A stretch of DNA of 64,000 bases from Nematostella vectensis (GCF_932526225.1 NC_064044.1:14881453-14945452), one strand, 5' to 3'; shown: positions 9,676 to 19,940, numbered from the stretch's first letter. The notes: generated by a model from the sequence alone, not told the origin. Numbers and translations are program-made.

Positions 9676-9858
9676 ACGTTCATGTTCAGCATTAGTCTGC
9701 TCGGGCGTAAATATGATGAATTTTGTATGAAAAAATAAAAAGTGCGCAAAATGGCAACCAAAGAAGGAATGCTCTTCCTCGCCATTGTTTTTTCGCAATA
9801 ATCAAAACTTTATCTAATTATAAAAGTAAGAACTTCTAGATTTAAAAAAATGCATTTT

Positions 9859-9930
9859 TTCCCATACCGGTAGTAGAACCCTGGCAGTCTGGGTGAAAAC
9901 CAGAAATCCTAACCGCTAGACCATATGGGA
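9859..9930 (-). tRNA. tRNA-Glu(UUC), A61 / U57 allele
   Basis: T loop UUCUACU with A61 and A50 mismatches; the other arms are consensus. Confidence 0.85.
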
Positions 9931-10108
9931 TATCTGCTCACCTTAGGAAATGTTTTCTTGATTAAATACAGCGCGAAGAATAGTATTAATATACGATGAT
10001 GTTTTCTCCATAAATTTATCAAGCTCATATTTGTACGATTCTTTACAAACATGCCTGCCGTGTCTTGACTGTGAAAGAGCTACAGTCAACAAAAATGGTT
10101 TAAAGAAA

Positions 10109-10161
10109 TGCCGAAAAACGGGGATGTTCAGAGTTCCTACAAACTCTCCGGATTGAACCAC

Positions 10162-10193
<32 letters not shown>

Positions 10194-10210
10194 TACTGCG
10201 CTTTTTCGGC
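10109..10210 (-). pseudogene. tRNA-Phe(GAA)-like, internal T5, box A damaged
   Basis: CCCCGTTTTTCGGC at the 3' end, box A AAGCGCAGTAGG, and CCGTGG in the T stem. Confidence 0.8.
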
Positions 10211-10413
10211 ACGTTCATGTCCAGACTTAGTCTGCTCGGGCTTAAATATGATGAATTTTGAATGAAAAAATAAAAAGTGCCAAAATGGCAACCAAAGAAG
10301 GACTGCTCTTCCTCGACATTTTTTACGCAATAATCAAAACTTTGTTTTTGCGCAATAGTCGAAACTTTTTCTAATTAAATAGGTAAGAACTTCTAGATTT
10401 AAATAAAAGAGAT

Positions 10414-10485
10414 TTTCCTTACCGGGAGTCGAACTCTGGCAGTCTGGGTGAAAACCAGAAATCCTAACCGCTAGACCATATGGGA
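10414..10485 (-). tRNA. tRNA-Glu(UUC), acceptor and T-stem mismatches
   Basis: 3' acceptor TAAGGAA gives two mismatches; A50 and A52 disturb the T stem. Confidence 0.82.
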
Positions 10486-10663
10486 TATCTGCTCAACTTA
10501 GGAAATCATTTCTTGCTTATCAACAGCGCAAAAAATAGTATCATGATACGATGAGGTTTTCTCCATAAATTTATCAAGCTCATATTTGTGCCATACTTTA
10601 AAAACATGTCTGCCGTGTCTTGACTGTCAAAGAGCTCCAGTCAACAAAAATGGTTTAAAAATA

Positions 10664-10716
10664 TGCCGAAACCCGGGATTTTTCAGAGTTCCTACAAACT
10701 CTCCGGATTGAACCAC

Positions 10717-10748
<32 letters not shown>

Positions 10749-10765
10749 TACTGCGCTTTTTCGGC
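10664..10765 (-). pseudogene. tRNA-Phe(GAA)-like, box A damaged
   Basis: Same allele as 3139 but with CCGTGG in the T stem. Confidence 0.82.
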
Positions 10766-10947
10766 ACGTTCATGTCCAGACTTAGTCTGCTCGGGCTTAA
10801 ATATGATGAATTTTGTATGAAAAAATAAAAAGTGCGCAAAATGGCACCAAAGAAGGACTGCTCTTCCTCGCCATTGTTTTTTCGCAATAATCAAAACTTT
10901 ATCTAATTATAAAAGTAAGAACTTCTAGATTTAAAAAAATGCATTTT

Positions 10948-11019
10948 TTCCCATACCGGTAGTAGAACCCTGGCAGTCTGGGTGAAAACCAGAAATCCTA
11001 ACCGCTAGACCATATGGGA
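10948..11019 (-). tRNA. tRNA-Glu(UUC), A61 / U57 allele
   Basis: Same body as 9859. The leader differs in having AAGG changed to TAGAAAATG. Confidence 0.85.
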
Positions 11020-11197
11020 TATCTGCTCACCTTAGAAAATGTTTTCTTGATTAAACACAGCGCGAAGAATAGTAATAAGATACGATGATGTTTTCTCCAT
11101 AAATTTATTAAGCTCATATTTGTACGATTCTTTACAAACATGTCTGCCGTGTCTTGACTGTGAAAGAGCTACAGTCAACAAAAATGGTTTAAAGAAA

Positions 11198-11299
11198 TGC
11201 CGAAAAACGGGGATGTTCAGAGTTCCTACAAACTCTCCGGATTGAACCAGGGAACTTCAGATCTTCAGTCGGACGCTCTCCCAACTGAGCTATTCCGGC
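11198..11299 (-). pseudogene. tRNA-Phe(GAA)-like, internal T5
   Basis: T5 in the 3' region, acceptor GCCGGAA, and a changed base in the anticodon stem (plus strand GTCGG). Confidence 0.8.
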
Positions 11300-11481
11300 A
11301 CGTTCATGTCCAGACTTCGTCTGCTCGGGCTTAAATATGATGAATTTTGTATGAAAAACTAAAAATTGCGCAAAATGTCAAACAAAGAAGGACTGCTCTT
11401 CTTCGCCATTGTTTTTGCGCAATAATCAAAACTTTATCTAATTATAAAAGTAAGACCTTCTAGATTTAAAAAAATGCGTTT

Positions 11482-11553
11482 TTCCCATACCGGGAGTCGA
11501 ACCCGGGCCGTCTGGGTGAAAACCAGAAATCCTAACCGGTAGACCATATGGGA
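11482..11553 (-). tRNA. tRNA-Glu(UUC), near consensus
   Basis: All stems pair and box B is consensus; the only change is G to C in the D loop. A better candidate for function than most. Confidence 0.91.
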
Positions 11554-11733
11554 TATATATCTGCTCACCTTAGGAAATGTTTTCTTGATTAAATACATTG
11601 CGAAGAATAGTATTATGATACGATGATGTTTTTCCATAAATTTATCAAGCTCATATTTGTGCCATTCTTTACAAACATGTCTGCCGTGTCTTGACTGTGA
11701 AAGAGCTCCAGTTAACAAAAATGGTTTAAAAAA

Positions 11734-11835
11734 TGCCGAAACCCGGGATTTTTCAGAATTATTACAAACTCTCCGGATTGAACCAGGGACCTTCAGATCT
11801 TCAGTCTGATGCACTCACAACTGAGCTATTTCGGT
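11734..11835 (-). pseudogene. tRNA-Phe(GAA)-like, hairpin-less insertion
   Basis: The insertion reads GTAATAATTCTG, losing one hairpin arm. Acceptor A1 and an extra change in the D loop (GTGAGTGC). Confidence 0.82.
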
Positions 11836-12013
11836 TGTTCATGTCCAGACTTAGTCTGCTCGGGCTTAAATATGATGAATTTTGAATGCAAAAAAATTTT
11901 GCGCAAAATGGCAACCAAAGAAGCACTGCTCTTCCTCGCCATTGTTTTTGCGCAATAATCAACACTTTATCTAATTATAAAAGTAAGACCTTCTAGATTT
12001 AAAAAAGGAATTT

Positions 12014-12085
12014 TTCCCATACCGGGAGTCGAACCCTGGCCTTCTGGGTGAAAACCAGAAATCCTAACCGCTATACCATATGGGA
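12014..12085 (-). tRNA. tRNA-Glu(UUC), D- and T-stem mismatches
   Basis: Same body as 2334. Confidence 0.86.
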
Positions 12086-12263
12086 TATCTTCTCACCTTA
12101 GGAAATGTTTTCTTGATTAAATACAGCGCGAAGAATAGTATCATGATACGATGATGTTTTCTCCATAAATTTATTAAGCTCATATATGTGCCACACTTTA
12201 CAAACATGTCTGCCGTGTCTTGACTGTGAAAGAGCTCCAGTTAACAAAAATGGTTTAAAAAAA

Positions 12264-12309
12264 TGCCGAAACCCGGGATTTTTCAGAGTTCCTACAAACT
12301 CTCCGGATT

Positions 12310-12357
<48 letters not shown>

Positions 12358-12365
12358 TTTTCGGC
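12264..12365 (-). pseudogene. tRNA-Phe(GAA)-like, A8
   Basis: Consensus apart from T8 to A at the first box A base. Confidence 0.85.
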
Positions 12366-12572
12366 ACGTTCATTTCCACACTTAGTCTGCTCGGGCTTAA
12401 TTATGATGAATTTTGAATGAAAAAATTAAAAAGTGCCAAAATGGCAACCAAAGAAGGACTGCTCTTCCTCGCCATTGTTTTTGCGCAATAATCAAAACTT
12501 TGTTTTTGCGCAATAGTCGAGACTTTATCTAATTAAATCGGTAAGAACTTTTAAATTAAAATAAAAGAGATT

Positions 12573-12644
12573 TTCCCATAACGGGAGTCGAACCCGGGCC
12601 GTCTGGGTGAAAACCAGAAATCCTAACCGCTAGACCATATGGGA
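12573..12644 (-). tRNA. tRNA-Glu(UUC), U65
   Basis: A single mismatch at the T-stem base (C49/U65). Otherwise consensus. Confidence 0.89.
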
Positions 12645-12822
12645 TACCTGCTCACCTTAGGAAATGTTTTCTTGATTAAATACATTGCGAAGAATAGTAT
12701 TATGATACGATGATGTTTTCTCCATAAATTTATCAAGCTCATATTTGTTCCATTCTTTACAAACATGTCTGCCGTGTCTTGACAGTGAAAGAGCTCCAGT
12801 TAACAAAAATGGTTTAAAAAAA

Positions 12823-12924
12823 TGCCGGAACCCGGGATTTTTCAGAGTTGCTACAAACTCTCCGGATTGAACCAGGGACCTTCAGATCTTCTGTCTGACG
12901 CTCTCCCAACTGAGCTATTTCGGC
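12823..12924 (-). pseudogene. tRNA-Phe(GAA)-like, A33
   Basis: U33 to A and C68 opposite A5. The insertion loop is TGTAGC. Confidence 0.82.
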
Positions 12925-13107
12925 ACGTTTATGTCCAGACTTAGTCTGCTCGGGCTTAAATATGATGAATTTTGAATAAAAAAAGAAAAAGTGGGCAAAA
13001 TGGCAACCAAAGAAGGACTGCTCTTCTTCGCCATTGTTTTTGCGCAATAATCAAAACTTTATCTAAATATAAAAGTAAGAACTTCTAGATTTAAAAAAAT
13101 GCATTTT

Positions 13108-13179
13108 TTCCCATACCGGGAGTCGAACCCTGGCAGTCTGGGTGAAAAGCAGAAATCCTAACCGCTAGACCATATGGGA
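13108..13179 (-). tRNA. tRNA-Glu(UUC), A50 / C31 allele
   Basis: Same body as 3959. Confidence 0.86.
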
Positions 13180-13356
13180 TATCTGCTCACCTTAGGAAAT
13201 GTTTTCTTGATTAAATACATTGCGAAGAATAGTATTATGATACGATGATGTTTTCTCCATAAATTTATCAAGCTCATATTTGTGCCATTCTTTACAAACA
13301 TGTCTGCCGTGTCTTGACTGTGAAAGAGCTCCAGTTAACAAAAATGGTTTAAAAAA

Positions 13357-13458
13357 TGCCGAAACCCGGGATTTTTCAGAATTATTACAAACTCTCCGGA
13401 TTGAACCAGGGACCTTCAGATCTTCAGTCTGATGCTCTCACAACTGAGCTATTTCGGT
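13357..13458 (-). pseudogene. tRNA-Phe(GAA)-like, hairpin-less insertion
   Basis: GTAATAATTCTG insertion variant and acceptor A1. Confidence 0.82.
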
Positions 13459-13638
13459 TGTTCATGTCCAGACTTAGTCTGCTCGGGCTTAAATATGATG
13501 AATTTTGAATGCAGAAAAATTTTGCGCAAAATGGCAACCAAAGAAGGACTGCTCTTCTTCGCCATTGTTTTTGCGCAATAATCAAAACTTTATCTAAATA
13601 TAAAAGTAAGAACTTCTAGATTTAAAAAAATGCATTTT

Positions 13639-13710
13639 TTCCCATACCGGGAGTCGAACCCTGGCAGTCTGGGTGAAAAGCAGAAATCCTAACCGCTAGA
13701 CCATATGGGA
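13639..13710 (-). tRNA. tRNA-Glu(UUC), A50 / C31 allele
   Basis: Same body as 13108. The leader has TATCC in place of TTTCC. Confidence 0.86.
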
Positions 13711-13888
13711 TATCTGCTCACCTTAGGATATGTTTTCTTGATTAAATACAGCGCGAAGAATAGTATTATGATACGATGATGTTTTCTCCATAAATTTATC
13801 AAGCTCATATTTGTACCATTCTTTACAAACATGTCTGCCGTCTCTTGACTGTGAAAGAGCTCCAGTCAACAAAAATGGTTTAAAAAAT

Positions 13889-13934
13889 TGCCGAAACCCG
13901 GGAATGTTCAGAGTTCCTACAAACTCTCCGGATT

Positions 13935-13984
<50 letters not shown>

Positions 13985-13990
13985 TTCGGC
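13889..13990 (-). pseudogene. tRNA-Phe(GAA)-like, near consensus
   Basis: Same allele as 4209, with the GAACATTCC insertion start. Confidence 0.84.
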
Positions 13991-14173
13991 AAGTTCACGT
14001 CCAGACTTCGTCTGCTCGGGCTTAAATATGATGAATTTTGTATGAAAAAATAAAAAGTGCGCAAAATGTCAAACAAAGAAGGACTGCTCTTCTTCGCCAT
14101 TGTTTTTGCGCAATAATCAAAACTTTTTCTAATTATAAAAGTAAGACCTTCTAGATTAAAAAAAAATGCATTT

Positions 14174-14245
14174 TTCCCATACCTTGAGTAGAACCCGGGC
14201 CGTCTGGGTGAAAACCAGAAATCCTAACCGCTAGACCATATGGGA
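14174..14245 (-). tRNA. tRNA-Glu(UUC), A62 A63 allele
   Basis: Same body as 4493. Confidence 0.85.
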
Positions 14246-14423
14246 TATCTGCTCAACTTAGGAAATGTTTTCTTGCTTATTAACAGCGCGAAGAATAGTA
14301 TCATGATACGATGATGTTTTCTCCATAAATTTATTAAGCTCATATATGTGCCATACTTTACAAACATGTCTGCCGTGTCTTGACTGTGAAAGAGCTCCAG
14401 TTAACAAAAATGGTTTAAAAAAA

Positions 14424-14469
14424 TGCCGAAACCCGGGATTTTTCAGAGTTCCTACAAACTCTCCGGATT

Positions 14470-14519
<50 letters not shown>

Positions 14520-14525
14520 TTCGGC
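14424..14525 (-). pseudogene. tRNA-Phe(GAA)-like, consensus body
   Basis: Full consensus outside the insertion. It opens the first 2,172-bp block. Confidence 0.86.
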
Positions 14526-14732
14526 ACGTTCATGTCCACACTTAGTCTGCTCGGGCTTAAATATGATGAATTTTGAATGAAAAAATAAAAAGTGCCAAAA
14601 TGGCAACCAAAAAAAGACTGCTCTTCCTCGCCATTGTTTTTTGCGCAATATTCAAAACTTTGTTTTTGCGCAATAGTCGAAACTTTATCTAATTAAATCG
14701 GTAAGAACTTCTAGATTAAAATAAAAGAGATT

Positions 14733-14804
14733 TTCCCGTACCGGGAGTAGAACCCTGGCAGTCTGGGTGAAAACCAGAAATCCTAACCGCTAGACCATAT
14801 GGGA
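14733..14804 (-). tRNA. tRNA-Glu(UUC), acceptor, T-stem, box B changes
   Basis: C68 mismatch, A50 mismatch and T loop UUCUACU. Confidence 0.84.
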
Positions 14805-14981
14805 TATCTGCTTAACTTAGAAAATGTTTTCTTGCTTATTAACAGCGCAAAGAATAGTATCATGATACGGTGATGTTTTCTCCATAAATTTATTAAGCTC
14901 ATATTTGTGCCATACTTTACAAACATGTCTGCCGTGTCTTGACTGTGAAAATCTACAGTCAACAAAAATGGTTTAAAGAAA

Positions 14982-15083
14982 TGTCGAAACCCGGGATTGT
15001 TCAGAGTTCCTACAAACTCTCCGGATTGCACCAAGGACCTTCAGATCGTCAGTCTGACGCTCTCCCAACTGAGCTATTTCGTC
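14982..15083 (-). pseudogene. tRNA-Phe-like body with Val anticodon GAC
   Basis: Anticodon loop CUGACGA puts GAC at 34-36. Box B is GGTGCAATCC, and the acceptor has GACGAAA facing TTTCGAC, which still pairs (A2-U71 type change on both strands). Confidence 0.82.
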
Positions 15084-15265
15084 ACGTTCATGTCCAGACT
15101 TAGTCTGCTCGGGCTTAAATATGATGAATTTTGAGTAAAAAAATAAAAAGTGCGCAAAATGGCAACCAAAGAAGGACTGCTCTTCTTCGCCATTGTTTTT
15201 GCGGAATAATCAAAACTTTATCTAATTATAAGAGTAAGACCTTCTAGATTTAAAAAAATGCATTT

Positions 15266-15337
15266 TTACCATACCGGGAGTCGCACCCGGTCCGTCCGAG
15301 TGACAACCAGATATCCTAACCGCTAGACCATATGGGA
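15266..15337 (-). tRNA. tRNA-Glu body with Asp anticodon GUC
   Basis: Anticodon loop UUGUCAC gives GUC. The stem keeps pairing through wobble (TCTGG/TCGGA). T loop UGCGACU and U71 mismatch argue against normal function. Confidence 0.82.
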
Positions 15338-15519
15338 TATATATCTGCTCACCTTAGGAAATGTTTTCTTGATTAAATACATTGCGAAGAATAGTATTAT
15401 GATACGATGATGTTTTCTCCATAAATTTATCAAGCTCATATTTGTGCCATTCTTTACAAACATGTCTGCCGCGTCTTGACTGTGAAAGAGCTCCAGTTAA
15501 CGAAAATGGTTTAAAAAAA

Positions 15520-15621
15520 TGCCGAAACCCGGGATTTTTCAGAGTTCCTACAAACTCTCCGGATTGAACCAGGGACCTTCAGATCTTCATACTGACGCTC
15601 TCCCAACTGAGCTATTTCGGC
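15520..15621 (-). pseudogene. tRNA-Phe(GAA)-like, U31
   Basis: The anticodon-stem base next to the loop is U31, which opens that pair; the acceptor, boxes and insertion hairpin are consensus. Confidence 0.83.
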
Positions 15622-15802
15622 ACGTTCATGTCCAGACTTAGTCTGCTCGGGCTTAAATATGATGAATTTTGTATGAAAAAATAAAAAGTGCCAAAATGGC
15701 AACCAAAGAAGGACTGCTCTTCCTCGCAATTGTTTTTGCGCAATAATCAAAACTTTATCTAATTATAAAAGTAAGACCTTCTAGATTTAAAAAAATGCAT
15801 TT

Positions 15803-15874
15803 TTCCCATACCGGGAGTCGCATCCGGTCCGTCTGAGTGAAAACCAGATATCCTAACTGCTAGACCATATTGGA
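15803..15874 (-). tRNA. tRNA-Glu(UUC), T-loop UGCGACU
   Basis: U55 to G, A53 mismatch and A4 acceptor mismatch. UUC retained. Confidence 0.83.
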
Positions 15875-16056
15875 TATATATCTGCTCACCTTAGGAAATG
15901 TTTTCTTGATTAAATACCTTGCGAAGAATAGTATTATGATACGATGATGTTTTCGCCATAAATTTATCAAGCTCATATTTGTGCCATTCTTTACAAACAT
16001 GTCTGCCGCGTCTTGACTGTGAAAGAGCTCCAGTCAACAAAAATGGTTTAAAGAAA

Positions 16057-16110
16057 TGCCGAAACCCGGGATTGTTCAGAGTTCCTACAAACTCTGCGGA
16101 ATTGCACCAA

Positions 16111-16153
<43 letters not shown>

Positions 16154-16159
16154 TTCGGC
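16057..16159 (-). pseudogene. tRNA-Phe(GAA)-like, 103 nt
   Basis: One extra base next to the insertion (TGCAATTCCGCAG) lengthens the gene, and box B is GGTGCAATTCC. Confidence 0.82.
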
Positions 16160-16341
16160 ACGTTCATGTCCAGCCTTAGTCTGCTCGGGCTTAAATATGA
16201 TGAATTTTGAATGAAAAAATAAAAAGTGCGCAAAATGGCAACCAAAGAATTACTGCTCTTCTTTGCCATTGTTTTTGCGCAATAATCAAAACTTTATCTA
16301 ATTATAAGAGTAAGACCTTCTAGATTTAAAAAAATGCATTT

Positions 16342-16413
16342 TTACCATACCGGGAGTAGCACCCGGTCCGTCTGAGTGACAACCAGATATCCTAACCGCT
16401 AGACCATATGGGA
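16342..16413 (-). tRNA. tRNA-Glu body with Asp anticodon GUC
   Basis: Loop UUGUCAC; T loop UGCUACU carries an extra box B change relative to 15266. Confidence 0.82.
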
Positions 16414-16595
16414 TATATATCTGCTCACCTTAGGAAATGTTTTCTTGATTAAATACATTGCGAAGAATAGTATCATGATACGATGATGTTTTCTCCATAA
16501 ATTTATTAAGCTCATATATGTGCCATACTTTACAAACATGTCTGCCGTGTCTTGACTGTGAAAGAGCTCCAGTTAACAAAAATGGTTTAAAAAAA

Positions 16596-16641
16596 TGCCG
16601 AAACCCGGGATTTTTCAGAGTTCCTACAAACTCTCCGGATT

Positions 16642-16691
<50 letters not shown>

Positions 16692-16697
16692 TTCGGC
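16596..16697 (-). pseudogene. tRNA-Phe(GAA)-like, consensus body
   Basis: Full consensus outside the insertion. It opens the second 2,172-bp block. Confidence 0.86.
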
Positions 16698-16904
16698 ACG
16701 TTCATGTCCACACTTAGTCTGCTCGGGCTTAAATATGATGAATTTTGAATGAAAAAATAAAAAGTGCCAAAATGGCAACCAAAAAAAGACTGCTCTTCCT
16801 CGCCATTGTTTTTTGCGCAATATTCAAAACTTTGTTTTTGCGCAATAGTCGAAACTTTATCTAATTAAATCGGTAAGAACTTCTAGATTAAAGTAAAAGA
16901 GATT

Positions 16905-16976
16905 TTCCCGTACCGGGAGTAGAACCCTGGCAGTCTGGGTGAAAACCAGAAATCCTAACCGCTAGACCATATGGGA
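16905..16976 (-). tRNA. tRNA-Glu(UUC), acceptor, T-stem, box B changes
   Basis: Same body as 14733. Confidence 0.84.
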
Positions 16977-17153
16977 TATCTGCTTAACTTAGAAAATGTT
17001 TTCTTGCTTATTAACAGCGCAAAGAATAGTATCATGATACGGTGATGTTTTCTCCATAAATTTATTAAGCTCATATTTGTGCCATACTTTACAAACATGT
17101 CTGCCGTGTCTTGACTGTGAAAATCTACAGTCAACAAAAATGGTTTAAAGAAA

Positions 17154-17255
17154 TGTCGAAACCCGGGATTGTTCAGAGTTCCTACAAACTCTCCGGATTG
17201 CACCAAGGACCTTCAGATCGTCAGTCTGACGCTCTCCCAACTGAGCTATTTCGTC
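17154..17255 (-). pseudogene. tRNA-Phe-like body with Val anticodon GAC
   Basis: Block copy of 14982, GAC at 34-36. Confidence 0.82.
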
Positions 17256-17437
17256 ACGTTCATGTCCAGACTTAGTCTGCTCGGGCTTAAATATGATGAA
17301 TTTTGAGTAAAAAAATAAAAAGTGCGCAAAATGGCAACCAAAGAAGGACTGCTCTTCTTCGCCATTGTTTTTGCGGAATAATCAAAACTTTATCTAATTA
17401 TAAGAGTAAGACCTTCTAGATTTAAAAAAATGCATTT

Positions 17438-17509
17438 TTACCATACCGGGAGTCGCACCCGGTCCGTCTGAGTGACAACCAGATATCCTAACCGCTAGAC
17501 CATATGGGA
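17438..17509 (-). tRNA. tRNA-Glu body with Asp anticodon GUC
   Basis: Loop UUGUCAC, stem TCTGG/TCAGA with one G-U pair, T loop UGCGACU. Confidence 0.82.
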
Positions 17510-17691
17510 TATATATCTGCTCACCTTAGGAAATGTTTTCTTGATTAAATACATTGCGAAGAATAGTATTATGATACGATGATGTTTTCTCCATAAATTT
17601 ATCAAGCTCATATTTGTGCCATTCTTTACAAACATGTCTGCCGCGTCTTGACTGTGAAAGAGCTCCAGTTAACGAAAATGGTTTAAAAAAA

Positions 17692-17793
17692 TGCCGAAAC
17701 CCGGGATTTTTCAGAGTTCCTACAAACTCTCCGGATTGAACCAGGGACCTTCAGATCTTCATACTGACGCTCTCCCAACTGAGCTATTTCGGC
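17692..17793 (-). pseudogene. tRNA-Phe(GAA)-like, U31
   Basis: Block copy of 15520. Confidence 0.83.
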
Positions 17794-17974
17794 ACGTTCA
17801 TGTCCAGACTTAGTCTGCTCGGGCTTAAATATGATGAATTTTGTATGAAAAAATAAAAAGTGCCAAAATGGCAACCAAAGAAGGACTGCTCTTCCTCGCA
17901 ATTGTTTTTGCGCAATAATCAAAACTTTATCTAATTATAAAAGTAAGACCTTCTAGATTTAAAAAAATGCATTT

Positions 17975-18046
17975 TTCCCATACCGGGAGTCGCATCCGGT
18001 CCGTCTGAGTGAAAACCAGATATCCTAACTGCTAGACCATATTGGA
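17975..18046 (-). tRNA. tRNA-Glu(UUC), T-loop UGCGACU
   Basis: Block copy of 15803. Confidence 0.83.
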
Positions 18047-18228
18047 TATATATCTGCTCACCTTAGGAAATGTTTTCTTGATTAAATACCTTGCGAAGAA
18101 TAGTATTATGATACGATGATGTTTTCGCCATAAATTTATCAAGCTCATATTTGTGCCATTCTTTACAAACATGTCTGCCGCGTCTTGACTGTGAAAGAGC
18201 TCCAGTCAACAAAAATGGTTTAAAGAAA

Positions 18229-18282
18229 TGCCGAAACCCGGGATTGTTCAGAGTTCCTACAAACTCTGCGGAATTGCACCAA

Positions 18283-18325
<43 letters not shown>

Positions 18326-18331
18326 TTCGGC
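18229..18331 (-). pseudogene. tRNA-Phe(GAA)-like, 103 nt
   Basis: Block copy of 16057 with the same extra base. Confidence 0.82.
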
Positions 18332-18513
18332 ACGTTCATGTCCAGCCTTAGTCTGCTCGGGCTTAAATATGATGAATTTTGAATGAAAAAATAAAAAGTG
18401 CGCAAAATGGCAACCAAAGAATTACTGCTCTTCTTTGCCATTGTTTTTGCGCAATAATCAAAACTTTATCTAATTATAAGAGTAAGACCTTCTAGATTTA
18501 AAAAAATGCATTT

Positions 18514-18585
18514 TTACCATACCGGGAGTCGCACCCGGTCCGTCTGAGTGACAACCAGATATCCTAACCGCTAGACCATATGGGA
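18514..18585 (-). tRNA. tRNA-Glu body with Asp anticodon GUC
   Basis: Same body as 17438, 1,076 bp away. Confidence 0.82.
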
Positions 18586-18767
18586 TATATATCTGCTCAC
18601 CTTAGGAAATGTTTTCTTGATTAAATACATTGCGAAGAATAGTATTATGATACGATGATGTTTTCTCCATAAATTTATCAAGCTCATATTTGTGCCATTC
18701 TTTACAAACATGTCTGCCGCGTCTTGACTGTGAAAGAGCTCCAGTTAACGAAAATGGTTTAAAAAAA

Positions 18768-18869
18768 TGCCGAAACCCGGGATTTTTCAGAGTTCCTACA
18801 AACTCTCCGGATTGAACCAGGGACCTTCAGATCTTCATACTGACGCTCTCCCAACTGAGCTATTTCGGC
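18768..18869 (-). pseudogene. tRNA-Phe(GAA)-like, U31
   Basis: Same body as 17692, 1,076 bp away. Confidence 0.83.
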
Positions 18870-19050
18870 ACGTTCATGTCCAGACTTAGTCTGCTCGGGC
18901 TTAAATATGATGAATTTTGTATGAAAAAATAAAAAGTGCCAAAATGGCAACCAAAGAAGGACTGCTCTTCCTCGCAATTGTTTTTGCGCAATAATCAAAA
19001 CTTTATCTAATTATAAAAGTAAGACCTTCTAGATTTAAAAAAATGCATTT

Positions 19051-19122
19051 TTCCCATACCGGGAGTCGCATCCGGTCCGTCTGAGTGAAAACCAGATATC
19101 CTAACTGCTAGACCATATTGGA
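19051..19122 (-). tRNA. tRNA-Glu(UUC), T-loop UGCGACU
   Basis: Same body as 17975. The spacer to its right then switches to the series seen at 12.7 kb. Confidence 0.83.
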
Positions 19123-19304
19123 TATATATCTGCTCACCTTAGGAAATGTTTTCTTGATTAAATACCTTGCGAAGAATAGTATTATGATACGATGATGTTT
19201 TCTCCATAAATTTATCAAGCTCATATTTGTGCCATACTTTAAAAACATGTCTGCCGTGTCTTGACTGTCAAAGAGCTCCAGTCAACAAAAATGGTTTAAA
19301 AAAA

Positions 19305-19406
19305 TGCCGGAACCCGGGATTTTTCAGAGTTGCTACAAACTCTCCGGATTGAACCAGGGACCTTCAGATCTTCTGTCTGACGCTCTCCCAACTGAGCTAT
19401 TTCGGC
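19305..19406 (-). pseudogene. tRNA-Phe(GAA)-like, A33
   Basis: Same allele as 12823, 6,482 bp away. Confidence 0.82.
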
Positions 19407-19589
19407 ACGTTTATGTCCAGACTTAGTCTGCTCGGGCTTAAATATGATGAATTTTGAATAAAAAAATAAAAAGTGGGCAAAATGGCAACCAAAGAAGGAC
19501 TGCTCTTCTTCGCCATTGTTTTTGCGCAATAATCAAAACTTTATCTAAATATAAAAGTAAGAACTTCTAGATTTAAAAAAATGCATTTT

Positions 19590-19661
19590 TTCCCATACCG
19601 GGAGTCGAACCCTGGCAGTCTGGGTGAAAAGCAGAAATCCTAACCGCTAGACCATATGGGA
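19590..19661 (-). tRNA. tRNA-Glu(UUC), A50 / C31 allele
   Basis: Partner of 13108, 6,482 bp away. Confidence 0.86.
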
Positions 19662-19838
19662 TATCTGCTCACCTTAGGAAATGTTTTCTTGATTAAATAC
19701 ATTGCGAAGAATAGTATTATGATACGATGATGTTTTCTCCATAAATTTATCAAGCTCATATTTGTGCCATTCTTTACAAACATGTCTGCCGTGTCTTGAC
19801 TGTGAAAGAGCTCCAGTTAACAAAAATGGTTTAAAAAA

Positions 19839-19940
19839 TGCCAAAACCCGTGATTTTTCAGAATTATTACAAACTCTCCGGATTGAACCAGGGACCTTCA
19901 GATCTTCAGTCTGATGCTCTCACAACTGAGCTATTTCGGT
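19839..19940 (-). pseudogene. tRNA-Phe(GAA)-like, hairpin-less insertion
   Basis: Partner of 13357 with further changes at the 3' end (TTTTGGC, TCACGGG). Confidence 0.81.

Larger units (their letters stand above)
6396..11835. repeat. 5.4-kb multi-unit segment with a distant copy
   Basis: Gene starts in this segment recur 33,813-33,818 bp to the right with the same alleles, including the short spacer before 9324 and the UUC Glu with D-loop change at 11482. The distant copy spans 40209-45653. Confidence 0.8.
14424..16595. repeat. 2,172-bp four-unit block, copy 1
   Basis: The block runs from a consensus Phe-like gene to the next consensus Phe-like gene. In order it holds a Phe with Val anticodon GAC, a Glu body with Asp anticodon GUC, a Phe with a U31 anticodon-stem mismatch, a Glu with T-loop UGCGACU, and a 103-nt Phe. 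It is followed directly by copy 2. Confidence 0.85.
16596..18767. repeat. 2,172-bp four-unit block, copy 2
   Basis: It has the same gene order and allele series as the block at 14424, with the same 2,172-bp length. Only a few substitutions were noticed by eye, for example in the Glu T loop at 16342 versus 18514. Confidence 0.85.

Noticed and set aside
14982-15083. Calling the GAC copies true tRNA-Val genes.
   Set aside because: The body is that of tRNA-Phe with the same T-arm insertion; only the anticodon differs.
15979-16179. Plus-strand reading frames of about 66-76 codons in some units.
   Set aside because: They are the antisense of the same spacer and Phe-like gene, present only in certain alleles, with no recognisable domain.
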